Source of the DNA: Adiantum capillus-veneris
Lineage: Eukaryota; Streptophyta; Polypodiopsida; Polypodiales; Pteridaceae
Assembly: GCA_014529385.2 (NCBI GenBank)
Contig: CM043963.1
Coordinates: forward strand, 68,847,912 to 68,911,911
Reading direction: 5' to 3'
Length of the DNA: 64,000 nucleotides
Under the pieces are notes generated by a model. That model saw nothing but the letters and a program-made list of their open reading frames with translations, did no database searches and was not told where the DNA came from. Made by a program: the position numbers and the translations under genes. Every line of letters begins with the position of its first letter. Position 1 is the first letter of the stretch. Shown one piece after another: positions 11,793 through 22,559 of this stretch.

Positions 11793-13997
11793 TGTCACAA
11801 ACGGGAGCGCATAACAATATAAAATACATCCGGATAAATAGGATTTATCACTTATTACTGAAGCCAAAGGATATAGAGAAATAAATAGAGAGAGAGATAG
11901 AGAGTGTGAAGATCGACATAGTACTAGGGAACAGAAGATGGGTTGGTCCCCCCCCGTAATAGTATCTTTATTACTGAGGAGAAGTCTATACAAGCACTTG
12001 AACCGAACGTATTACCACGTTCGTTCTAGAATAAGACTTGATGGTTCCCGGAAGCCTCAACTTCCGATTCCTAGGGCAAAACCCTATTCCAAGGAACTTC
12101 CGTTCCTTATTCCAATTCCTCGAGAATCAAGGTTCTAGCCTCTAGATCTCACCTTCCAGACTCAGGGCATGGCATCCCTGCAACTCTTTTCCAACTCTCT
12201 TTCCAGAGTCCTCTTCCCGCAGAACAACTCTGCTTTCCCGGACACGAAGTCCTTACTTGGGAATCCTCAACTTCCGATTCCTAGGGCAAAACCCTATTCC
12301 AAGGAACTTCCGTTCCTTATTCCAATTCCTCGAGAATCAAGGTTCTAGCCTCTGGATCTCACCTTCCAGACTCAGGGCATGGCATCCCTGCAACTCTTTT
12401 CCAACTCTCTTTCCAGAGTCCTCTTCTCGCGGAACAACTCTGCTTTCCCGGACACGAAGTCCTTACTTGGGAATCCCAACTTCCGGATCACAACTTGAGA
12501 GACTACCTCTCTCCGATCCGTGGATCTACTTCCCAAACTCAGGTACGAAACCCCTAGGCTGATCTGGCTCTAGTTCCTCAGAGCGCTTTTCTCCTGCAGA
12601 GGCTCATACCTTCCTCTGCTCCTACTCCCTCACTAAGAGGAAGTACACCTGCAAACAAATACTCAGAGTTCATAACATGAAAATCGTTACCTTCAAAGTC
12701 TCAACGCTCGAAACGCAACTCCGTTCTCGAAAAGCAATTCCCCGGAAGAGATCTCTCCATGGAAAATCCTCTCTTCCAATCCTACACACAAAAGAGGTGT
12801 GTTCTCGGGTTCCTTCTCATAAATCAGCCCCGTCTACGACGTTTATGGGCTGAAAACAAAGAAAAACAGCAACTTGTCGCGATGGAAACACGCTTCGTAG
12901 GCACTTCTTCGCGAGGAAACTCGCGCACTAGGTCTTGGCGACATCTGGTACACTTGGGGCAGCCATGGGCATCACCGACAACGTCTTCTTTACGGCTGAA
13001 ATCTGCAGCAGCATCTCCTCCTTGCAAAGATTGGTCCTCTTCTCTGAGTAAGGGCATGTGATGCTTTTATAGCTCCTAGCCACGGGCACGAATAGCTGCT
13101 CACGTAGAGATCGCGGCCGGGTTTTTTTTTTTTTTTTTTTTTTTAATTTTCGTTTTTTTTTCTCGCTGCTCTGCCAAAAAAAGAGAGAGAAAACGCTGGC
13201 TGATCTGTTGCCTTATTTATCAAATGGCTGCCCACTTATTAAGTGGGCGGTCGGTCACCTTTAAAAATGGTTTGAATCTGTCCAAAACTCGATAAAACCT
13301 AATAAGTTAAAAACAATGCTTTCACAGTACTTCCCAGGCGTCCCTGGATGCAATCACATGCACACTTGCAATGCAGGCATAGACTTCCTCGCGGGAAAGC
13401 ATCTGCTTTCCCGAAAAGCAATCCCGCTTTCTCAGAAAGCATCTGTTTTTCCTCAAAGTTTCCTCTGAACCCATCTTCATTCAAGTGCTTGCTTTTTCCT
13501 TGTGCACAATTCTAACACAGTTCGGAATTTCCTCCCGACTATGGATATTCCCTTTCCGATGCACCCGTCACCCACCTTGTGACACATCAGGAATACCCAT
13601 CACCTAGTCCTTTCCTACCGAACTTACAGTACAATCTCCTTCACGATGCTCTATGTCACCCATCCTATGACGCATCAGAGATGTCCGTTCCCGGATGGTC
13701 GGATACTTCTTTCCGATGCTCCCTGTCACGCATCCGATGTGGCGCATCAAAAGTACCCGTTCCTGGTGGCCTTACAGATATTCCCGTTCTCAATGTTCCC
13801 GTCATTACTTTAAATGACGCACTAGAAATACTCTGTTCTCGGATGTCTCCAGTGAGAAAAGCCCTCTCACTTAAAATTCCAATAATTCATTTAGAATTAT
13901 TTTTCCTTGGTGTTCAAAGCGAGAAAACCCTCTCACTTATAAATCCAATAATTCATTTAGTATTATTTTTCTGTAAGATAAAGCCAATTTAGCAACA
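11793..13997 (-). repeat. 5' LTR of element B (2205 bp), with internal duplication
   Basis: Same sequence as 6783-8783 except for a 210-bp tandem duplication: units start at 12055 and 12265 with CCTCAACTTCCGATTCC. That accounts for nearly all of the length difference between the two LTRs, so it arose after insertion or by unequal recombination. Confidence 0.85.
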
Positions 13998-14002
13998 CTG
14001 TT

Positions 14003-14568
14003 CCAACCTCTAGGACTGCCAGCACCACGTCCTGCTTCATCTCCGTTTTTGCAGATAAGCAGCCACATTTTCCTCTCTCCTGTCATCGCCTTTCTTCCCC
14101 ATCAGCAGGAGTCCATCGCCATTCTCTTCCACCGCGTCCATTGGCAGCCCCAAGGCTGGCCAAGGTGATCCCCTATCTTCCCCATCATCTTCTCCCAAAT
14201 CCATCGCAGAGAACCATCAGATTTCATCCCATACCTGCGTTTTCTAGAGGGCTGGACAGCAAACAGTTCTCAGCCTATTTGGTCATTCATATCAGCCCCG
14301 GAGGTGCCTTTCTACAAGGAATTACCGCGGGCACAGTCACTTTAAGGTGTGCATTGCATGAGCATCATGTATAACAGTCTTGTACAGTCTTTTGGGCAAT
14401 AAGAAAGCAAATACCGCTCCGGCAACGGAGTGGGGGGCCCTCAGAGGGTGGTTGGAACCCCATCATGGTGTCGTGTTCTCCTCTCTCTATCTCTCTAATT
14501 CAATCACCATAAAGGGTTGTTTGTGCGAAGCATAGATCTCGGTGTGTTCTCTTCCGCTGCACCTTACA
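14003..14568 (+). repeat. 5' LTR remnant of gypsy element E
   Basis: Ends CTTCCGCTGCACCTTACA before a primer site. Contains GGAGTGGGGGGCCCTCAGAGG and CTCTCTCTATCTCTC, parallel to the A LTR (AGTGGGGCCTTCGGAGG then TCTCTC), so A and E belong to related LTR lineages. The left end is displaced: 6760-6782 belonged to the same sequence before B inserted. Confidence 0.65.
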
Positions 14569-14569
14569 T

Positions 14570-14581
14570 TGGTATCAGAGC
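14570..14581 (+). promoter_or_regulatory. Primer-binding site of element E
   Basis: TGGTATCAGAGC immediately after the LTR end. Confidence 0.85.
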
Positions 14582-14879
14582 TTCCCTTTTTGCTTCGGCT
14601 TCACTAACGCAACCCTAGCAAGTTTTTTCTTCGTATCTGAGGTGTGACACATTAACGCTTGTGTTATTTGTGTGTGGGCTAGCGTGCATCCCAAAGGTTC
14701 CTCCTCTCGCTCTCGGCAAAGTAGGCTCCATCCTTGGCGTCAGAGTGAGGCATTGATAGCGCGAGAACAAAGCAATCCTTGTGGCGTAAGGCCGCAAGAG
14801 GGGTGCGCGTGCGAGAGGCTAGATAGGTCCATAGTGTGAGGACTACTCCCATCTCTCCTACACTTAAAAGATCTTGTAT

Positions 14880-15941
14880 GGTCAAAACCCGCAACGGCAT
14901 AGATACGCATGCTTCTCCCATTGGGGAAGGATCCTCTTCTACGGATCCTCCTCCACCAGTTGTTTCTATTCCACCCGGTGTCCCAGATCCCTTCTCTACT
15001 GCACCTCCCTCATCAGCATCCCCTGGCACTCCTCATCCCCCACCCCTATCCTTGAAGTCGATGATGCGGACGATGACAGAGATGATGACGACACAAGAGG
15101 CGCAAAGGATAGCCTATTGAGGCCGAGGAGGAGGATAAACGTCTTGCTCTTGAGGCTGAGAAGAAGGCGAAGCGGCTTGCTCTTGAGGCGGAGCGAAAGG
15201 CCAATCGGTCGGCATAGAGAGGGGGATAAAGACGAGCGTCTTCATGAGCTTGTCGCATCTTTGATCTCTCGGCCGGCGGCTTCTGAGTCTACTCTCAATT
15301 ATGGGTGTACTTGCTTCTACTATCGCCGAGGCCTCGGTTAAGGCATCTTCCAATTCCCAAGCACCAGTCACGGAGAAACTCCAATTAGTAAGTATGATGG
15401 TAAAATGGATAGTGTCACTATCTATTCGTGGTTGCATCAATTCAATGCTTACTTTGATACTACTAAGAAGTCGGACAATAGGAAAGTATTGACTGCGGCT
15501 ATGTACTTGTCATCAATTGACATCCAATGTGGAAGGAAGAACAAGCCAAGGCCTATGAAGAGGACCACTCTTCGCCTACTTGGAATACCACATCCACTAT
15601 CTTATAGTTGGAAGGAATTCCAAGACGGCCTAAAGGCTCGGTTCATGCCTCCACAATACCTAGACCGACATTAGGATGATTGGCATGCTCTTAAACAAAA
15701 CAATTCTCCTGTTATATCTTTCTCGAATCGTGTTTTGCAGTTAGGTGTGCAACTTCGGAAGACGGAGGACGAGCGCAAGGACGCGTTACATCTTTGGCTT
15801 AGATTACTACATCAAGTACGACGTCAAGGTACAAGCCCCCCCCCCCCCCCCGATTTCAATGAAGCGGTATGTCTTGCCTTACTCTATGAAATGAAACACA
15901 ATGAGGGAATCTCTAAAGATCCTAAAGACTCTCTCTTCTTG
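14880..15941 (+). pseudogene. Gag remnant of gypsy element E
   Basis: Frame-shifted gag. A Ser/Pro-rich head (14880-15060) is followed by a charged repeat (LALEAEKKAKRLALEAERKA in another frame, about 15135-15210). Next comes the capsid-like core DSVTIYSWLHQFNAYFDTT (15405 onward), SWKEFQDGLKARFMPPQY and NRVLQLGVQLRK. The arrangement W--F------F and F---F fits the Retrotrans_gag domain of Ty3/gypsy. A poly-C run (15837-15851) interrupts the end. The frame stops where the A copy begins at 15942, and the zinc knuckle resumes at 17732. Confidence 0.75.
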
Positions 15942-17735
15942 TTAGGTGCAACGGAATGATTGTTTGCGCTTTGCTCAAGATGAGTGCTCCGAACTGTGCT
16001 CAAGGTTCCTTTAAGTTCTTATGGAAGGGAGAGCCTTCCGTTCTTAATGGAAAGTGCTATGATCACGAACAAAGTGAATGGACACTGTGCGGGCGCGAGA
16101 GTGGTCTACTATTGATTGCACAAAGTGATACAATGTTGATGCATGGAAACTGATGCAAGTCTAGGCTATGTCGACGATGACGACGGTGATGACGAAGTCG
16201 ACCTGAGGGCTGAAATCTGCAATCTTTCTACTGCTGTCCAAAAACGCTATGGGCTGAAATCTGCGACTAGTCCAAAAACGCTGATTTGGGGGCTGTTTTT
16301 TGTGGGTCTTTGACGCTGAAAATCTGCAGGTTTAGGGCTGAAAACAGAGGTTCTTAATGGCTGAAAACTGAGGTCTTTGCCGGGCTGAATCTGTTACACT
16401 TTAGGTGAAAATTGCCGGTCTCAATTTGCTGCTGAAAACCAAACACGCCAATGAATTTGATGATAAAAAACGCTAGCAGTGGTTGATCCTTGCAAAAACG
16501 CTAGGTGCTGGGTACTGTTGGCGATGCAGATCTGATGCAAAAACGCCAGGTTGGGGATGCTGTGTAAAAATGCTAGGAGAGGGAAGGGGCTATGGCGATG
16601 GTTCTTCTAGCTTGGTGGGGGAAACCGCCAAGGTCTTGATGAGAAGTTGCCTGCTGAGCTTGGCTCCTATTGCCTCTTCTACCATTTAGTGCTAACTTTG
16701 GTTTGCTTATATATTAACTTAGCAAAATTGCCCTACCTACTTTTGTTGGAAAGTCACTTAAAAATAATAAGTGAAAATAACCAAAAATAGGGAAAATAGG
16801 CTAAATGCACTGGAAAATTCCCCTTACTGAATCTGATGGATTCTGAAGGGAATACTGATGATCATGCTGTGTGCAACCAAAGGATATGCATCTATACTAA
16901 GTGGGCATGCACGGTCTACGAATAGACTCACAAAAGTGCCAGATCACTGCTAATCTAGACTGATTGAACCCTGATCATGTTGTAGCTTGTCCACGGACAC
17001 ATAGGGTTGGATGTGTCACGTGACATCCCCCCCTTTTCAAAGTGAGGTACTGGTACCGAACTGTATGGCGTCGAAGGAGATCGTCAATAGCATCCAAAAT
17101 CCTGGAAGGGACTCTACGCCGGCCCACTCTGATGTGTGGGTCGTGCGGTACTTGAACTTTAGAAAGGTCTACAACGCTTGCTTCTTTGGGCCGGGCCGAA
17201 AGCGACAAAGTCTTCTGAGGCTCCATCCATGCTTCAACTTGGTCGAGTGTCATGCTTCTTCCTTCTTCAAGAATCTCCATGGCTAAAAATTCCTGAAACC
17301 ATTTCCAACACAAAACCATGAACATACCCATTCCATGTAAAGTAAGTGGAATAAATCTTGTCGTCCTAAAAGACTGTGCATGCAATGTAGATGAACCAAT
17401 AGACGGAATGCCCAAACAATGAGATCGAATCTTTCTCGTATGATCTAGAGCAATCAACTGTGGTAATTCACAACGGAATTGCCCATGCTTGGTGCTCATA
17501 CTTCCATGTGCTCGGTCTATGAATGTGTCATGCCAAGGAAGAGACATGGAATGTGACTTCCTTACATGCATACTTTTCAGCTTTTCATGAGAAATCCGCA
17601 TACATTCGTGCTCATCCATGAGAGAAACGTGCTCAACATACAATATGTCATGCCTAGGAAAAGGGATCACATAAAGATGCTGACTAAAATACCAGAAACG
17701 ATCCCGAATGAAATATTCGAACAATGCGTGCAAAT
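15942..17735 (-). mobile_element. 5'-truncated A copy inserted in element E
   Basis: On the minus strand this contains the 3' part of the A internal region (17735-17026), the polypurine tract and one LTR (17025 to about 15942), but no 5' LTR or primer site. It separates the E gag core from its zinc knuckle. The E reading frame resumes on the other side, so the order of events (E first, A later) is clear. No clean target duplication seen. Confidence 0.75.
16975..17733 (-). CDS. Long ORF of element A running through the polypurine tract into the LTR
   Basis: A 252-residue open minus-strand frame, the best-preserved version of the A protein. It has HALFEYFIRDRFWYF near the start, LTLHGMGMFMVLCWKWFQEF in the middle, and HDPHIRVGRRRVPSRI before YLTLKRGG, which is encoded by the polypurine tract itself. 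The last 17 or so residues are LTR-encoded. Homologous frames in 2677-3361 and 5200-5535 are broken. Unknown function; the N-terminus is lost to truncation. It may be a fossil rather than an active protein. Confidence 0.45.
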   Translation of the reverse strand: MHALFEYFIRDRFWYFSQHLYVIPFPRHDILYVEHVSLMDEHECMRISHEKLKSMHVRKSHSMSLPWHDTFIDRAHGSMSTKHGQFRCELPQLIALDHTRKIRSHCLGIPSIGSSTLHAQSFRTTRFIPLTLHGMGMFMVLCWKWFQEFLAMEILEEGRSMTLDQVEAWMEPQKTLSLSARPKEASVVDLSKVQVPHDPHIRVGRRRVPSRILDAIDDLLRRHTVRYQYLTLKRGGCHVTHPTLCVRGQATT

Positions 17736-18360
17736 GTGTTTTACATGTTAGTCATATGAATAAAGATTGTCCTAAGAAAGATTTTAAAAAGCACAATAAT
17801 CAAGGTGGCACGTCTAATGCTCATGTCAATGCAATCCAACCTCATTTCGCTCAGGCCTGCGATGCTAAGGAAGACCCTGATGAGTCTCTCCTTAAGTGTT
17901 ACGACCATGTGAACGGTCAAAGGATTGTGATTCTGTTTGATCCGGGAAGTGTCCACGACATTGTGAGTGACAAGCTTGTGACTCGAGCGCGTTTGGAAGC
18001 TCATCCGACTTCGCCGATTGGACTCTCTGGCTTTGCTCCCGGTATGGATGTGTTTAGCACATATGAGTGTCCTGATGTAAAAGTGATTATTCAGAAAGAT
18101 TCTCTCTCTCGTAAATTTGTTGTCTCTCCTCTTATGGGTTGTGATATGATTTTGGGTATTAGATGGTTTCGTGAAATGAAGCCCCAAATCGATTGGAATA
18201 AACGTACTATGCCCATTGTTAAGGGTGATGTGCCGCTCGTCCTCATTCGAGGCGAGTCGAGCATTCCCCTCTTCCTCTTATCTCTCACGTCTAGGCTAAG
18301 AGAGAGCTTCGTCGTGGAGCTCAAGCGTCGATCATTTATGTCAATCCCACATCGAGGGAC
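17732..18360 (+). pseudogene. Zinc knuckle and protease remnant of element E
   Basis: A CCHC knuckle is split by a frameshift or deletion: TGTTTTACATGT gives C-F-T-C, a stop follows, and the next frame gives HMNKDCP. About 140 bp later comes the retroviral-type aspartic protease: IVILFDPGSVHDIVSDKL (active site DPGS instead of D-S/T-G), then PLMGCDMILGIRWF, which matches the conserved C-terminal ILG block. Open for about 236 residues from 17708. Confidence 0.75.
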
Positions 18361-19290
18361 TTGGGAATTCCACAAAGGTACAATGAGTTATTTAAAAAGT
18401 TTAACCATCTTTTTTTGACGGATGAGCTACTCCCTGCATTACCTCCCGAGCGTCCAAAGGATTATGTCATTGATTTTGTGGAAGGAGCGGCACCGGTGAG
18501 AATGTTTCCCTATCGTCTTAACAGATCACAGGAGGAAGATCTTGAGAAGCAATTAGGTGAGTTCTTGGATAGGGAGCTTACTCATCCCAGCATATGTCCT
18601 TTTGCTCCTCCTATTCTGTGCATTCATAAGAAAGATGGCTCATCTCGTTTGTGTGTTGATTACAGGGCACTCAACAAGATGACCGTAAAACCCGTTTCCC
18701 TATGCCTCACATCAAGTACATTTTGGAGCGTCTCAATGGGGCTAAGGTATTCTCTGAATAGATTTGAAGAGTGGCTATCACCAAGTACGGATAGCCAAAG
18801 GTGATATCTTCAAAACCGCCTCTTGAACTAAGCGTGGTCATTATGAGTTCATTGTTATGCCGTTTGGTTTGATTGGTGCACCTACTACATTAAACCCTAT
18901 GATGATGCGTGTCTTTGTTGACTTGGTTGGCAAGTGTCTTAACTTTTCTCAATGACATTCTCATTTTCTCTACCTCCTGGGAACAACATAAAATCGATGT
19001 TGAGAAACTTTTAGCCAGATTGATGCTAACCAATTGTATATTGCAGCTAAGAAGTCATCATTTTTTCTAACAACCGTTTGCTACCTGGGTTACATTATCT
19101 CAGCCGATGGCATTAGCTTGGACCCAGCTAAGGTTCAAGAAATTAGAAATTGGGAATTACCCGAGGCTACATATGATGTTCGCTCTTTTTTGGGTTTATG
19201 TCAAGCATATTCATCTCACATAAAAAAATTTGCACATATTGTTGCTCATTTGACCGATGTATTGAAGGGTGTCGAGTAGTTGTCATCGTG
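18361..19290 (+). pseudogene. Reverse transcriptase remnant of element E
   Basis: Ty3/gypsy RT in several frames: ELPPERPKDY-like start, HKKDGSSRLCVDYRALNKMT (18620-18690), FIVMPFGLIGAPTT (18850), FLNDILIFS (18950) and CYLGYIISADGISLDPAKV (19080). The catalytic FxDD is FLND, so the first Asp is lost. At least four frameshifts. Not functional. Confidence 0.85.
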
Positions 19291-19800
19291 TTATCTTGAA
19301 TGCGGAGGCCAAGAGTGCGTTTGAGGCACTCAAGGTCGCGATGACTCAGGCTCCGTGTCTTATCCTTGCTTCATGGGAAGTTCCCTTTGACGTTTGGACT
19401 GATGCAAGTAACGTTGCCACTGGGGCCGTGCTGCAGCAGCAGCATGATCGTCATGTTGCATTTCTTAGTAGAAACTTAAAATTTAAGTATTGCTGAAAAG
19501 AATTACTCTATGTATGATAAAGAACTTCTCTATGTCATTCATGCATTAAAGCATTGGAAGCATTTTTTGTATGGGCGTGATTTCATTGTTTGCACTGATC
19601 ATCAAGCCCTTCGCTGGCTTCAGTCTATGCCTAGCGCACATTGGAGTGATCGTCAAGCACATTGGTCTCAATTTTGAGCAGTTTGGTGATTTGATTGAGA
19701 ATGTGCCTAGTAAAGCTAACCCAATTGCTGATGCTTTGAGTCGGAACAGCCAAGTTCTTGTTGTAGATCAACATCAGGCATGTTGGGGCCTCCAGAGTGG
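19291..19800 (+). pseudogene. RNase H remnant of element E
   Basis: Includes DVWTDASNVATGAVLQQ (19388), LYVIHALKHWKHFLYGRDF and CTDHQALRW, ending PIADALSR (19725), the standard end of the gypsy RNase H domain. Frames shift near 19495 and 19640. Integrase should follow but the sequence changes to LTR-like DNA. Confidence 0.8.
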
Positions 19801-19868
19801 CCACTGATGTGCACAACAGTCACTTTCATTTATTATTAGGCCACTTATAGCTTGAGTGGAATTGAAAG

Positions 19869-20042
19869 CATAGTTACAAGGAATGGCCGTTTTCAAGTCC
19901 CCCTTCCCCGTTCCCATCCCAATTTCCCGTTCCGGATTCCCATTCCGTGTTTCAGATGTGAGTATCCAAAACAGAGAATGGCATTTCATGCATGTTGCCG
20001 TTTCCCATTCCCCGTTCCGATTTCCCGTTCCGGATAACTATG
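19869..20042. mobile_element. 174-bp hAT-like MITE
   Basis: Flanked by a perfect 8-bp duplication ATTGAAAG (19861-19868 and 20043-20050). Ends are CATAGTTA...TAACTATG, with the similarity extending imperfectly inward (CATAGTTACAAGGAATGG against CATAGTTATCCGGAACGG). The inside has repeated CCCGTTCC/TTTCCCGTTCCGG words. Size, TIR and 8-bp duplication fit a non-autonomous hAT element. Confidence 0.8.
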
Positions 20043-20050
20043 ATTGAAAG

Positions 20051-20757
20051 GTCAAAATTTGTTCTTAACTCCTGGACTGGCCCTTCAAGTATAAAAGCTC
20101 CCTTTAAGGTCTCACTTTAGGACATTCTGATAGTGTGGGGATTGGGAAGTCCTTTGTTTTCACGCCCTCTTAGCATCAGCACCCATATGAGCGTTTCAGC
20201 CCTTGGTTGAGCGTTCCATGCAGTATCTGCTAGCGCTACCAGTTGGAGGGTGATCGCCTTCAATATCCAGCCGCCAAAGTTGAGTCTTCTGCAGTTCCAA
20301 TGTCGAAAGCATCAGCCTAGCGTTATCAGGAGGCAGCATATTAGTGTTTTCAGCACCATCTGCAATCAGCCCCAGCGTTTTGGGATCAGCAGGACCAGTA
20401 CCCAGTACAAGCCTCGTTACCCACAGTCCCAGTATTCAGCCAGATAGTAATCAGTATTCAGCCCTAAAGCACAGCACTATTCAGCCTCAAATACCTCAGA
20501 TTTCAGCCTCACGTACCTTCGACAACGCAGTACCACAGTACCCATTACCCAATTCCAAACAATTACATTGCAAGGGACTGTCCTTCCAGCATCAGCATCA
20601 ATCAGCATCAGCATTTATTCAGCATCACATTCAACCCAGTATAGCATTCAGCCATCATTCGATCAGTTGTATCAAGAGTCGTGCAATATAAAGCAAATAC
20701 CATTCCGGCAACAGGGTGGGGGGCCCTTGGAGGGGGGTTTGGGACCCCTCGGGTGTA

Positions 20758-20794
<37 letters not shown>
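20051..20794 (+). repeat. LTR-like segment related to E/A LTRs
   Basis: No gene. The last part (ATAAAGCAAATACC, GGCAACAGGGTGGGGGGCCC) parallels 14400-14460 of the E LTR and then runs into a (TC)19 tract. The body repeats CAGTA/CAGCA words and 'cagcc'. It probably represents the LTR of E or a related element, cut on the right by element D. Confidence 0.5.

Positions 20795-20798
<4 letters not shown>
20760..20798. repeat. (TC)19 microsatellite
   Basis: Uninterrupted TC repeat at the junction of the E-like LTR and LTR D1. Confidence 0.9.
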
Positions 20799-20802
<4 letters not shown>

Positions 20803-22280
20803 CAATGGCAATTCCACTTTTGTTTATTTTCTCTTTCTTTGGGGAATTTCGTTTGTTTTACCTTTTGGAAGCACCCCTCTAGAAATCTAACTGCCCTGCA
20901 TTGCATAGCCAGTGTGGAACTGTTCAAAGAGAGTCCAAGCCTGAGGGCTAAAGAGCACTAAGGTTGGACAAGGACTATGGTTAGCCAAAGTGGGGTCATT
21001 GGCCAGCCAAAGCGGAATCCTTTGCTACATAGGCTACATTTCAGTTCTGGGTGTGGCTGCAATGTACAAAGAGGGTCAGATGACCTAGAAGAATGTAATG
21101 GCAGAAACTCCTAAATTTTAGGGACTGCTATTTTTGGACAGCAAAATGTCTTCGCGTCATTACGTGCAGTTTGACATGGGGATCATTTTGTTACTCTGTG
21201 GCCAAGTCAACAGAGGCTGCAGGTGAGATATTTTTAGACCCGAGGGTCTAAAGCGAGAAAATGCACAAATGAGTGACACTTGGCACTCTGAGGCCAGTTT
21301 ACTACTTAAAGAGAAGGCAAAAACGTGCTTTTCAGCTGTGAGCTCGTTTTTGAGTGCTGTCACAGGTGGGAGAGCTTCAATGGAGTGTTGGCTTACCCTT
21401 TATGTACAGTGAGGTGCAGGATGTCATGACCTGCACACCTCTCAATGCTCTCTCTCTCCCCTATTCTTTATGGTTATGCCCCTCTAGTGGGCTTTTCATT
21501 TGACCATGTACAATTGTGTGGGTTCATGCGCGATTGCCGAGGCAAGAGCCTCTTGCACAGGTACTGGATTAGCTAGTGGCTAATCCTCCGCAGGTATAGG
21601 TGAATTCGGAGAGGTTTCACGCCCGAAATCTTGTCAGATTCAAAGGGCAAGTAGCCCTACAGGTGCGAGAGCTCGAGGTCTTGCTACAGATGCGACCCGC
21701 ACACGAAACGGAGCCCAAAACAGGGAATTACAGCCTGCTGTGTATTTTTGCAGGTTTAGGGTTTCGGCCCTAAACGGACCCTAATACCTCCAGGAGGTTC
21801 GGGGACACAAGGGGACCGCTATACAAGTGATCTGGAGCATTTTCAGGGCAGAAAACAGAGAATTCAGCGTGCTGCAGATTCTCGCCAGGTTTTGCAAAGT
21901 GTCCGTATGCGTTAGGAAAGTCATCTAATGCGTGGGAATACTGACTGTGAAGGGTCCTAGTTCATTTATGCTGCCGAAATCGAGCCAGAACAGTTGAAAT
22001 TCAGCCAAGGTTGTGCAGGGCAGCTTGTAGGGAACCACAGCTTTTATTCCCTCTGTTGAAGAATAAAGAAATACCGAAAGGGGCGCCTATTTAGGGGCCA
22101 ATCTAGTGTCTGACTCGCATACAGATGCATTCTAGCATCTGTATTCTAGCATCTGTATCCCATTTCCCTCTCTTGTGTCATTATAGCAAAGGTAGAATAG
22201 ACGACTAATAATGGGTGAAAGCTAAATCAAGGTTTGAAGTAAAGTCTACCGCCCTTTTTGAAGTTAACAGGCCGGTTACA
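20795..22280 (+). repeat. LTR D1 of gypsy element D
   Basis: Nearly identical over its length to 24704-26071 plus 33509-33589. Ends GGCCGGTTACA, followed by TGGTTTCATCAA, a degenerate primer site. The start (TCACCATCCAATGG against TCACCAGCCAGTGG) merges with the TC tract. Near 21750 it holds TTTAGGGTTT and CCCTAAA, telobox-like words. It also retains the undisturbed GGTAGAATAGACGACTAATA site into which element C jumped in the other LTR. Confidence 0.8.
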
Positions 22281-22415
22281 TGGTTTCATCAACTGTATTA
22301 AATCACTTTTTCCTCAAAAAGTGAGCCTTGGTGAGTTTGGGTTAAAGACACAGAGAGAGTTCGGGATGACCTTGAAAACACAGAGAGTTTGAAAGTAGAT
22401 CGAGTGGATTTATAG

Positions 22416-22559
22416 GTGAGAAAGGCTACGAGAGTCTTTCTTTGGATACAGGTGAGAAAGGCTACGAGTCTTTCTTTGGATTTACAGGTGAGAAAGGCTA
22501 CCAGAGTCTTTCTTTGGATACAGGTGAGAAAGGCTACGAGTCTTTCTTTGGATACAAGA
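22416..22559 (+). repeat. Four 36-bp tandem repeats in the element D leader
   Basis: Units begin at 22416, 22452, 22488 and 22524 with GTGAGAAAGGCTAC and end GGATACAG. Each junction reads CAG|GTGAGA, an ideal 5' splice-site word. They lie directly before the gag ATG. Confidence 0.85.

Larger units (their letters stand above)
6783..13997 (-). mobile_element. Element B: complete non-autonomous Ty3/gypsy insertion
   Basis: Minus-strand LTR element flanked by a perfect 5-bp target duplication CTGTT (6778-6782 and 13998-14002). The left (3') LTR is 6783-8783 and the right (5') LTR 11793-13997; on the plus strand both read TGTCACAAACGGG...AGCAACA. The primer-binding site is the complement CTCTGATACCA at 11781-11791. 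The internal region is only 3.0 kb and keeps just a decayed gag, so B relied on a helper. Its gag and LTR ends resemble chromovirus C at 26072-33503, which is the obvious relative. Confidence 0.85.
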
